From NCBI GenBank assembly GCA_029239545.1, contig JARBUQ010000310.1, positions 1 to 5,985 on the forward strand: 5,985 nt of DNA, written 5' to 3'. Below are positions 1 through 5,771 of this stretch, piece by piece (positions within the stretch are counted from its first letter, which is position 1; every line of letters starts with the position of its first letter). The stretch is from Paenibacillus sp. (GTDB lineage Bacteria > Bacillota > Bacilli > Paenibacillales > NBRC-103111). The position numbers and the translations under genes are program-made. Under the pieces are notes generated by a model. It was not told the DNA's origin and did no database searches. It was given only the letters and a program-made list of their open reading frames with translations.

Positions 1-224
1 GAATAAGTATCGCGCGCGCTCTGCTTCGCAAGCCTTCCATTCTGATCCTGGATGAAGCCACTTCAGCTCTTGACCTGCGAACCGAGCACAAGCTGCTTAT
101 CCGTCTGACCCAGCAGCTTAAGGGGACAACCCTCATCTTCATCACCCACCGACCGACTATTATACAGATGTCTGATCAGGTGTTTGTCTTAAAGGATGGA
201 CAAGTATTTGCAAGGCCCGCTTAA
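1..224 (+). CDS. ABC transporter ATP-binding domain, C-terminal fragment (5' end outside window)
   Basis: The reading frame is open from base 3 to a TAA at 222-224, giving 73 visible residues. Bases 1-2 complete a codon ending in GA, which fits the Arg that follows the ABC signature. Visible residues begin ISIARALLRKPS, followed by Walker B and D-loop as ILILDEATSALD (residues about 13-24) and the switch His in FITHRP (about residue 49). This pattern is typical of ATPase domains fused to or paired with exporter-type permeases of the MsbA/ABCB kind, which use ATP hydrolysis at the membrane to move substrates. The protein stops about eight residues after the usual VLKDG strand, so the common GTHEEL-type tail is missing. 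It may be a naturally short member or slightly truncated. Whether a transmembrane domain precedes it, and its substrate, cannot be seen. It converges with the MFS gene with only 19 bases between stop codons, so it is probably not part of the glycosidase locus. Confidence 0.93.
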   Translation, partial: ISIARALLRKPSILILDEATSALDLRTEHKLLIRLTQQLKGTTLIFITHRPTIIQMSDQVFVLKDGQVFARPA

Positions 225-243
225 ACTCCACTCCACTCTGGGA

Positions 244-1485
244 TTAACCTTCTTTTTCATTAAAGATCCGAAAAGAAACCGTAAGTGAAGCTATCAGCAT
301 AACGGATCCGATCAACACAATGAGGCCATACTCCTGGAACCACATGGGCCACTTGACCACATAGTCGAAGATCAGCCCCCCAATCAAAGGGCCAAAGAAA
401 CCGAATAAGCCTGTCATCGAAGCATAGACGGAGAAATAGATGGGACGATCTTTATCCGGTGTATCACTTATAACGAAGTTAAATACCAACAGTCCAAAAC
501 CCGCCATACTGATGCCAAGAAACGTGTAGACCACAATTAACATCACAGTTGCAGGTAGAAAGGCTTGCGTGCCCCAAAGCATAATTGAAACAGCATTAAT
601 AGGAAATACCCACAGCAGCAGCTTGCGATTGCTCCACCTCGTATTTAATTTGCCCCACACCACATAGGCGAATATTGAGACAACAGCGAGCAGTGTATTG
701 GAGATGCCGACCCACTCATAACTCATCCCCATAATATCCAACATAACATAACTGAACAGAGAGATCGTGCTGCCCTGCGCCATAACCCAGAAGGATACGA
801 ATACAATCGATCTGATGAAGCCTGAATCCCGGAATGGCTTGTACAAATATTTTAAAGACAGTCCATTCCCCGATGGGGTGTGCGGGAGCTTGGGGTATCG
901 GGCAATTGTAAACATATTGATCAAGGCAAATCCCGTACCGATAATATAAAGCGCGGCGAATCCCTTGGACTCCGATACCCGATCAAGTCCCCAACCCGTA
1001 ATTAGCAAAGTAACGGCAGCCGCAACACCTGTAAGCGTGAATCGCACAGCAAAATATTTGGCTCGCGCCTCGGGGGGCACCATATCCGCCAGAAGTGTGG
1101 TAAAGGGAGCCGATGATAGAGAGCCGAAGAAACATACGATAAGGAAAAAGACTATAAACAAAGGAATCCACCACTCGCTTGGGGCAATGAATGGAATGAT
1201 TCCACAAGCGCATAGAAAAACACGATGAAATAAGACCGTGACGAATACGATCTGATAACGGTTCGTATACTTCTCCATCAAAAAGGCGGATATGATGACC
1301 AGAATGGCATTCATCAAAAGGGGAAGCGCTGTAATAAATCCAATTTGCCCGGCACTTGCCCCCAGGAATAATAAATACCCTGTTAAGTAAGGGCCTACTA
1401 TCAGATTAGCGAATATTGTGGTGATTACCGCTTCGTAGTGACCGTTCTTCATAGCCTTACTATGAATTGGCCTGATGTCTTCCAT
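244..1485 (-). CDS. Major facilitator superfamily transporter, 12 TM
   Basis: This encodes a 413-residue, strongly hydrophobic protein with two halves of six predicted helices. Approximate helix positions are 19-41, 46-69, 78-100, 106-126, 150-166, 175-193, then 225-248, 258-279, 288-305, 311-338, 352-374 and 384-405. A hydrophilic central loop lies around 195-223. The loop between helices 2 and 3 (MEKYTNRYQ, about 70-78) and its counterpart between helices 8 and 9 (GKLNTRWSNRK, about 278-288) are degenerate MFS motif A sequences. LADMVPPEARAKYF (132-145) and ISDTPDKDRPIYF (339-351) are matching loop signatures in the two halves. The length is normal for a complete MFS permease in the cytoplasmic membrane. 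The ATG at 1483-1485 is preceded by GGGTGGG about seven bases upstream, a weak ribosome binding site. It lies downstream of two sugar-active enzymes on the same strand, which suggests glycoside or oligosaccharide uptake. The sequence alone does not exclude an exporter. Confidence 0.93.
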   Translation of the reverse strand: MEDIRPIHSKAMKNGHYEAVITTIFANLIVGPYLTGYLLFLGASAGQIGFITALPLLMNAILVIISAFLMEKYTNRYQIVFVTVLFHRVFLCACGIIPFIAPSEWWIPLFIVFFLIVCFFGSLSSAPFTTLLADMVPPEARAKYFAVRFTLTGVAAAVTLLITGWGLDRVSESKGFAALYIIGTGFALINMFTIARYPKLPHTPSGNGLSLKYLYKPFRDSGFIRSIVFVSFWVMAQGSTISLFSYVMLDIMGMSYEWVGISNTLLAVVSIFAYVVWGKLNTRWSNRKLLLWVFPINAVSIMLWGTQAFLPATVMLIVVYTFLGISMAGFGLLVFNFVISDTPDKDRPIYFSVYASMTGLFGFFGPLIGGLIFDYVVKWPMWFQEYGLIVLIGSVMLIASLTVSFRIFNEKEG

Positions 1486-1671
1486 GTTAATCCCACCCGT
1501 TTAAATGTTCATACCAACACTGTTAGAGGTTTTCACACCGCGAGCTGGGGCTGCACGCGTTGCGAATTAAGTGTACCTAGTATATACTCTCTTTTCTCGC
1601 TAACTCCTTCCGCTAAATTTCGTTTTCCCGTCATTTAAGATCATTTATTATTAACAGCTTTAACATGAACA

Positions 1672-1702
1672 AGAGGACCTCTATTCCATCAAGAGATCCC
1701 CT
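1672..1702 (-). terminator. Candidate intrinsic terminator hairpin after the TIM-barrel gene
   Basis: Read on the minus strand, AGGGGATCTCT pairs with AGAGGTCCTCT across a nine-base loop (TGATGGAAT). This gives 11 consecutive pairs, two of them G-U. The hairpin begins 16 bases after the TAA of the TIM-barrel gene, the expected place for a transcript end. The following bases (TGTTCATGTT) are only moderately U-rich, so termination may be partial or the hairpin may instead protect the 3' end of the message. The downstream MFS gene is therefore not certainly cotranscribed with the enzymes. Confidence 0.42.
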
Positions 1703-1718
1703 ATCTATGAAGGATGAC

Positions 1719-2786
1719 TTACATTTTTGACTGCATGGCTGCCTTTCTTAAGTGGCGCTGCTCATCACGATGACGTTCCGTTATACGATGCATCGCATCT
1801 CCAATCGCCCTCCAGGTTTTGTCCGGATGAACGGCCCGATAATCATTCGATTCTGAGCCGCGAAAGCCCCAAACCAGAATTGTCCGCGCTCCTGCATCAT
1901 AAGCAGCATCGGTCGCCCATACAATCTCCTCTTCCCGCCCAAGAGGGGTCATATATCCTTGAATCCAAATATTGTGATCCTTATTATATTGCTTGCAGAT
2001 GTCCAGGTTCCTTTCTGTTCCCTGATACACGAATTCATAGGGCTCCACACCCTTTTGTCCGAGCCAGTAAGGATCTGAGCCAATATTGTCCAAAGTGTCC
2101 AGCTTGGCTATCTGATCAATCGTTTCAAGATTAATTCCATAGGAAGCTCCGAGCATAACACAGACGATATTCTCCATCTGCTTGTCTCTGCTGTACCGCG
2201 TGACTTCACGGAAATAATCTACAACCGACCATACCCGGAATGCTTCCACTTCGCTTGTGAATAGGGACGGCATCGGCTTGCCGTACTGCTCTTGGAACAA
2301 AGCCTTGCATCGATCACAATAGCAGGTCCATACCTTGGGCTTATTGTCCTCCATTGATTTGGCGGCCAAATGAGGCTCATCCCAGAAAATGCTCTTACCT
2401 CCGATATCCTTTACAACATCGATCCACTCCCTGGTGAATTTGCGGAAGTCCGGGCTATTCAGACAGGAGCGAACGGGATCGAGCGTACCGTCGGAGTAAA
2501 CCTGATGGCTCGAGGGAGAGTATTGGAGAAAATGCGATTTGTCACCTGGAGGCCCGCCGATTCCCCAATTATCGACCCAGACATCAAGGCCGTGTCCTTC
2601 TGTAATCTGTATGATTTCCTTCATTATATTGCGATGACGATCCCAATCCGTATGGGAGAACATATGAACGACCAGGTTAAAATGATGCTCCACAATATCC
2701 CGCATATCCGTCTCTACATGTCTTAAAATCCGATTTCCGTGATAAGCTATCCCTTTAACGAGTTTACTGTCAAATTGCTGCTGCAT
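1719..2786 (-). CDS. Putative cytoplasmic TIM-barrel glycosidase-like protein, family not identified
   Basis: This encodes 355 residues. The ATG at 2784-2786 has a strong ribosome binding site, AGAGGAG, eight bases upstream. No signal peptide or membrane helix is visible, so it is probably cytoplasmic. The order of segments suggests a (beta/alpha)8 barrel: KGIAYHG (11-17), FNLVVHMFSHTDW (36-48), GLDVWVDNWGIGG (66-78), KSIFWDEPHL (131-140), NIVCVMLGASYG (206-217), NIGSDPYW (234-241), NIWIQGYMTP (272-281) and TILVWGFRGS (302-311). E137 in WDEPHL sits where barrel glycosidases often carry the acid/base. A possible second carboxylate is D238 or one of E285-E287. The CYCDRC cluster (C155, C157, C160), followed by F-x3-YG-x-PMP, resembles the Cys-rich loop of several unclassified glycosyl-hydrolase-like barrels and GH42-like enzymes. 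The gene lies 56 bases after the GH20 gene on the same strand, implying a shared substrate. Glycosidase activity is inference, and a lyase or isomerase on the same fold is possible. Confidence 0.85.
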   Translation of the reverse strand: MQQQFDSKLVKGIAYHGNRILRHVETDMRDIVEHHFNLVVHMFSHTDWDRHRNIMKEIIQITEGHGLDVWVDNWGIGGPPGDKSHFLQYSPSSHQVYSDGTLDPVRSCLNSPDFRKFTREWIDVVKDIGGKSIFWDEPHLAAKSMEDNKPKVWTCYCDRCKALFQEQYGKPMPSLFTSEVEAFRVWSVVDYFREVTRYSRDKQMENIVCVMLGASYGINLETIDQIAKLDTLDNIGSDPYWLGQKGVEPYEFVYQGTERNLDICKQYNKDHNIWIQGYMTPLGREEEIVWATDAAYDAGARTILVWGFRGSESNDYRAVHPDKTWRAIGDAMHRITERHRDEQRHLRKAAMQSKM

Positions 2787-2842
2787 GTTCCATTCTCCTC
2801 TTCCTGTTACAGAATTCTAGTACATTGCTCTCTATTCACGGG

Positions 2843-4738
2843 CTAAACTCTGGCAATCCGGCTGGAGGTTGGCATGAACTGATAGAAGTAACAATCCGCC
2901 AGACCTTCTTTGCCTTGGAAAGGCAGGCGTTCCTCCTCCAGCTCCTCCAAACGCTCCACGACACCATTAACGTAATCATGAAGCCGGTCTATCGCTGTAT
3001 CCAGACTCAGCAGCAGACCGCCATAACGCAGGTCCATAATATCCCAACCGAAGGATTTGTTCGTTTGGTGCCAGCATTTGCGGTGGTAAGTATGGAGCTG
3101 TTTCACCCGTTCGATCAATTCCGGAAGCTCATCATTAGCTATTCGGCTCAGCACAAGCTTATTCTCGACAGCATAAGCATCTGTGATGCGGATGCCCATC
3201 TCCGCCTTGAGCGACAGCACATTACACAACCTGCGCAGAAGCTCGAAGACGAAGCCGTAATCGCCATTGCGTGCTGCATACAAAGCCATCTTCGGCTCCA
3301 GCTCTGCATAATGCTCAGTCAACCCGGCCCCTCGAACGTTATGATCGAACAATCCCATCATTACATTTTGCCAAAGAAGAGAGCGGGAGACGTTATACGT
3401 TTCCAGATTGCCTGGAGAAATACCAGGTGTCTCATCGACATATTTGATATCCATGAAGTCATCGTATTGGGCACCCGTGCAAAAATAAAACCGCTTCTTC
3501 AGCTTCTCCTCATCAAGTGTGTCCGCATAACCATGCTCAGCGAATAGCTGCAGGCCCAATAACGCAGAGAACCAATCGCACTCCGTTCCGTCATCTCCCC
3601 ATAAGGTAGCGATAATCTCGGTCACGCCTTCTCTCTTGCACACATTAAGAGCCGCATTCGTAGAGGCGAATGTCGCTCCATAGTTCAGAACATACCCTCT
3701 CCAGTTCCAGATGCCCCCCGCGAATACCGGTGTATGGCCGAACTTCTTATGACGGTTGATCCACTCCGTATAGAAAGCTTCATCATAGTGATAATAGTCC
3801 CAATATACTTGCTGCACTCCTTTTGGCATATCCTCAATAACCGCTTCCGGAATAACGCTCTCCAGGTCGTAATAACTCCCGCTCTTGGAGCCGGCACGGA
3901 AATACATATCACTCCACATCATCGCTTTGAGTCCCAGCCTATCTGTAATTTCCAGCACTCGCCGCAAATGATTGTTCATAATCTCGAATTTGGAATGGAG
4001 TCCGTTCTTCACCAAATACTCGCCCAGTCCGAGCTTCCACGCTTCGTCCATCCCGATGTGGATACGCTTCGTGCGCACTGGAGCAATGGCGGCCTGGATC
4101 ATCTGCTCGACGAACTCATACGTCCGCTCGTACCCGACCAGCATCGTCTCCTTATCGTCACGCAGATCGTGAAAAGCATCCCACTTCAGGACATCCTCCA
4201 GATGGCTTAATGTCTGAATACATGGAATCATCTCAATACCGAATTGATCCGCATAATCGTCCAGCTCCCTGATCTCCAATTGGGAGTATCTCCCCCGCAT
4301 GTAACCGAAGTATGGCTGCTCTGCCAGATCATAGCTATCCTCCGTGTACAGCATGATCATATCCAAGCCCATAAGCGCCATGTGACGAAGAAACGTTTTT
4401 ACACTGTCGGCCTTGATAACAGCACCGCCCTGGGAAACATCGAACATAGGGCCATTCATTGAAAATTGTGGACGTTCTATCAGGTGAAACTCATTTTTCT
4501 CGCGAAGCGCTTCTACAAAAAGTCCAAAGGCCCGGAAGAAATGAATTTTACGAGAATAGTGAATACTTGCCTGACCTAGGGAGTGATTGCAAGCAACCTC
4601 AATTACGTTCTCCTCGTGCTGCACGACTTCTATTTTCAAACCACCTTCTGCAAGCTCCACACCAAGCTCCTTGGCTACTATGGCTAGTCCCTGCTCCAGT
4701 TCAGTCAGTTCCCCTATCAAATGGATCTTCATATCCAC
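2843..4738 (-). CDS. gcnA: GcnA-type beta-N-acetylglucosaminidase (glycoside hydrolase family 20)
   Basis: This encodes 631 residues, close to the length I recall for streptococcal GcnA. The enzyme removes terminal beta-linked GlcNAc (and often GalNAc) by substrate-assisted catalysis. Residues 1-90 form the alpha/beta domain that precedes GH20 barrels. The barrel runs from about 95 to 400: ALMGLDMIMLYTEDSY (121-136), EQPYFGYMRGRYS (140-152), CIQTLSHL (173-180), then IHIGMDEAW (226-234) with the catalytic pair D231-E232. Aromatic subsite candidates follow: W275, W313, W344, W346 and W380 (ATLWGDDG). Residues 400-631 form the helical C-terminal domain, ending in a segment like GcnA (NKSFGWDIMDLRYGGLLL). 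There is no signal peptide, so it should act inside the cell on imported small substrates. The start is either GTG at 4736-4738, only four bases after GAGAGG, or ATG at 4730-4732, ten bases after it. I slightly prefer the ATG (629 residues). The stop is TAG. It is probably the first gene of the enzyme operon and is divergent from the AraC gene. The gene symbol is by similarity from memory. Confidence 0.95.
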   Translation of the reverse strand: MDMKIHLIGELTELEQGLAIVAKELGVELAEGGLKIEVVQHEENVIEVACNHSLGQASIHYSRKIHFFRAFGLFVEALREKNEFHLIERPQFSMNGPMFDVSQGGAVIKADSVKTFLRHMALMGLDMIMLYTEDSYDLAEQPYFGYMRGRYSQLEIRELDDYADQFGIEMIPCIQTLSHLEDVLKWDAFHDLRDDKETMLVGYERTYEFVEQMIQAAIAPVRTKRIHIGMDEAWKLGLGEYLVKNGLHSKFEIMNNHLRRVLEITDRLGLKAMMWSDMYFRAGSKSGSYYDLESVIPEAVIEDMPKGVQQVYWDYYHYDEAFYTEWINRHKKFGHTPVFAGGIWNWRGYVLNYGATFASTNAALNVCKREGVTEIIATLWGDDGTECDWFSALLGLQLFAEHGYADTLDEEKLKKRFYFCTGAQYDDFMDIKYVDETPGISPGNLETYNVSRSLLWQNVMMGLFDHNVRGAGLTEHYAELEPKMALYAARNGDYGFVFELLRRLCNVLSLKAEMGIRITDAYAVENKLVLSRIANDELPELIERVKQLHTYHRKCWHQTNKSFGWDIMDLRYGGLLLSLDTAIDRLHDYVNGVVERLEELEEERLPFQGKEGLADCYFYQFMPTSSRIARV

Positions 4739-4776
4739 CCATCCTCTCTCTAGTAAGTAAGAATAAAAGTAGTAAA

Positions 4777-4786
4777 GTTGGCCAAC
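4777..4786. promoter_or_regulatory. Perfect palindrome GTTGGCCAAC, candidate operator
   Basis: This is a 10-base perfect inverted repeat. With one mismatch on each side, the symmetry continues into AA/TT, covering 4774-4789. It lies immediately upstream of the plus-strand -10 candidate at 4791-4798 and 50 bases upstream of the GH20 start. A protein bound here could control both directions. The AraC-family neighbour is the obvious candidate, although such proteins more often use direct repeats, so a second regulator is possible. Confidence 0.45.
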
Positions 4787-4815
4787 CTTTTATACAATAG
4801 CTTCATCAGTGTATC

Positions 4816-4820
4816 GGAGG
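4816..4820 (+). promoter_or_regulatory. Ribosome binding site GGAGG deciding the AraC start
   Basis: GGAGG lies ten bases before the GTG at 4831-4833, whose frame carries the whole AraC-family protein. An ATG at 4824-4826 is nearer, but it opens a different frame that ends by 5039 and has no recognisable product. The GTG is therefore the real start. Confidence 0.75.
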
Positions 4821-4830
4821 CGAATGGTTC

Positions 4831-5745
4831 GTGGCCAAATTTATAGACTATACGATCAGCCCGATTCCCATTCAGGTTGTTTATCGCAAAGTGGATCGGT
4901 CCAAGCTGAAGATCAAGTCCTTAAACGTGGAGCAGTACGGATTCCTTCCTCGCAGAAGCTTCCGAAGGGATATGGCCTCCGGCCAATTCATCGCGTTCAC
5001 CTACATCTCACGTGGAAGAGGCACCTTTCAATTCAATGAAGCTCCTGTTCAGCATATAGCTGCCGGAAGCTTGTTCTGGGAATGGCCGGGACAGATCTAT
5101 CAATTCGGTCCTGCCGACAAGGAAGATTGGGATGAGTACTATGTCATCTTCGAAGGCTCCCGTGTGCAGGAATGGAAGGATAACGACTTAATCCCGGCTG
5201 ATTCCATTATGCATGTTGGCATCGATCCCTTATGGATCAGCAAGCTCGAAGCCATTGGCGCTTACTTGGAAAGCGGCGTGCCTGATAATGCGGATCGGGC
5301 TGCTCTGCTGCTTGAATCCCTGATTTACGACTTTTCTCAGGCCCATACAGCCAATCAGACCGGGCATCTGCAATCGCAAAAGCAGGAAATCGTCTTACAG
5401 GTGCTGAATGATATTGCAAATACCCTGTATCAGCCTTGGAACGAGCAGGAGATCTGGGAGCGCAATCACATCTCTCGTTCTACATTGCGCAGAATCGTGC
5501 ATCATAACACCGGCTTCCCGCTCAATGAGTACGTTAACCGTCTCAAGGTATCAGAGGCCAAAAAGCTGCTTAACCATACTAACCTTCAGATTAAAGAGAT
5601 TGCTCACAAGCTGGGCTTCGAGGATGTAGCTTATTTCTCACGTCTTTTCAAGAAATATGCGCTTACTTCAGCGATTTCTTTTCGAAGAGATCCACTTAAT
5701 AAGGCTACACTAAATGTAACAGACCCTCTCAGCTCTAGAGAATGA
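4831..5745 (+). CDS. AraC-family transcriptional regulator
   Basis: This encodes a 304-residue DNA-binding protein with a GTG start and a TGA stop at 5743-5745. Residues about 20-115 look like an AraC-type beta-barrel (cupin-like) ligand-binding domain, including YISRGRGTFQF (58-68) and AAGSLFWEWPGQIYQFGP (77-94), the usual position of the ligand-pocket strand. A helical linker covers about 130-185. The DNA-binding domain (about 188-287) has two helix-turn-helix units: NHISRSTLRRIV (212-223), then LQIKEIAHKLGFEDVAYFSRLFKKY (252-276), which matches the family signature well. The tail, ALTSAISFRR (277-286), departs from the usual tG-x-SP-x2-YR because the Gly and Pro are replaced by Leu and Ala. 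It is divergent from the GH20 gene with 92 bases between starts, the classical arrangement for a local sugar-responsive activator. Its ligand is unknown; a GlcNAc-containing sugar is a reasonable inference. Confidence 0.95.
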   Translation: MAKFIDYTISPIPIQVVYRKVDRSKLKIKSLNVEQYGFLPRRSFRRDMASGQFIAFTYISRGRGTFQFNEAPVQHIAAGSLFWEWPGQIYQFGPADKEDWDEYYVIFEGSRVQEWKDNDLIPADSIMHVGIDPLWISKLEAIGAYLESGVPDNADRAALLLESLIYDFSQAHTANQTGHLQSQKQEIVLQVLNDIANTLYQPWNEQEIWERNHISRSTLRRIVHHNTGFPLNEYVNRLKVSEAKKLLNHTNLQIKEIAHKLGFEDVAYFSRLFKKYALTSAISFRRDPLNKATLNVTDPLSSRE

Positions 5746-5771
5746 ACCGGGTATTCAACCACTTGGACTAT

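Larger units (their letters stand above)
4739..4830. promoter_or_regulatory. Divergent promoter/operator region between GH20 and AraC genes
   Basis: These 92 AT-rich bases must hold the promoters of both flanking genes. On the + strand, TATACAAT (4791-4798) is a good -10 candidate. It would place transcription start near 4805 and leave room for the GGAGG at 4816-4820. No good -35 hexamer lies at the matching distance, as is usual for promoters that need an activator. On the minus strand no convincing -35/-10 pair is visible; AGAATA (4760-4765, read TATTCT) is the best -10. The GH20 ribosome binding site reads GAGAGG on the minus strand. A palindrome at 4777-4786 and paired TAGTAA elements at 4751 and 4770 are candidate regulator sites. 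No catabolite-repression (cre) consensus was found here. Confidence 0.55.

Noticed and set aside
225..243. Bidirectional terminator between the convergent ABC and MFS genes
   Set aside because: No stable inverted repeat can be drawn in or beside the 19-bp gap.
1521..1535. Possible catabolite-repression (cre) site upstream of the MFS gene (TGAAAACCTCTAACA on the minus strand)
   Set aside because: It only fits with an extra base, and the central CG is replaced by CC.
1486..1671. Riboswitch, T-box or leader peptide upstream of the MFS gene
   Set aside because: A GGAAGGAG on the minus strand has no start codon at a useful distance, and I see no conserved riboswitch or T-box sequence.
2370..2726. 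Plus-strand open frame of 118 codons antisense to the TIM-barrel gene
   Set aside because: It is fully antisense to a gene with a strong ribosome binding site and barrel motifs, and its product is unrecognisable.
2825..3547. Long plus-strand open frame (240 codons) opposite the GH20 gene
   Set aside because: It lies entirely antisense to a well-supported GH20 gene apart from its first bases, has no recognisable domain or good ribosome binding site, and looks like a codon-bias shadow.
3734..4210. Plus-strand open frame of 158 codons antisense to the GH20 barrel
   Set aside because: It is antisense to the catalytic region of a conserved enzyme and its translation resembles no protein family.
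4809..5039. Overlapping plus-strand frame with ATG at 4824 near the GGAGG
   Set aside because: It is short, overlaps the AraC start in another frame and has no recognisable product; the GTG frame carries the full regulator.
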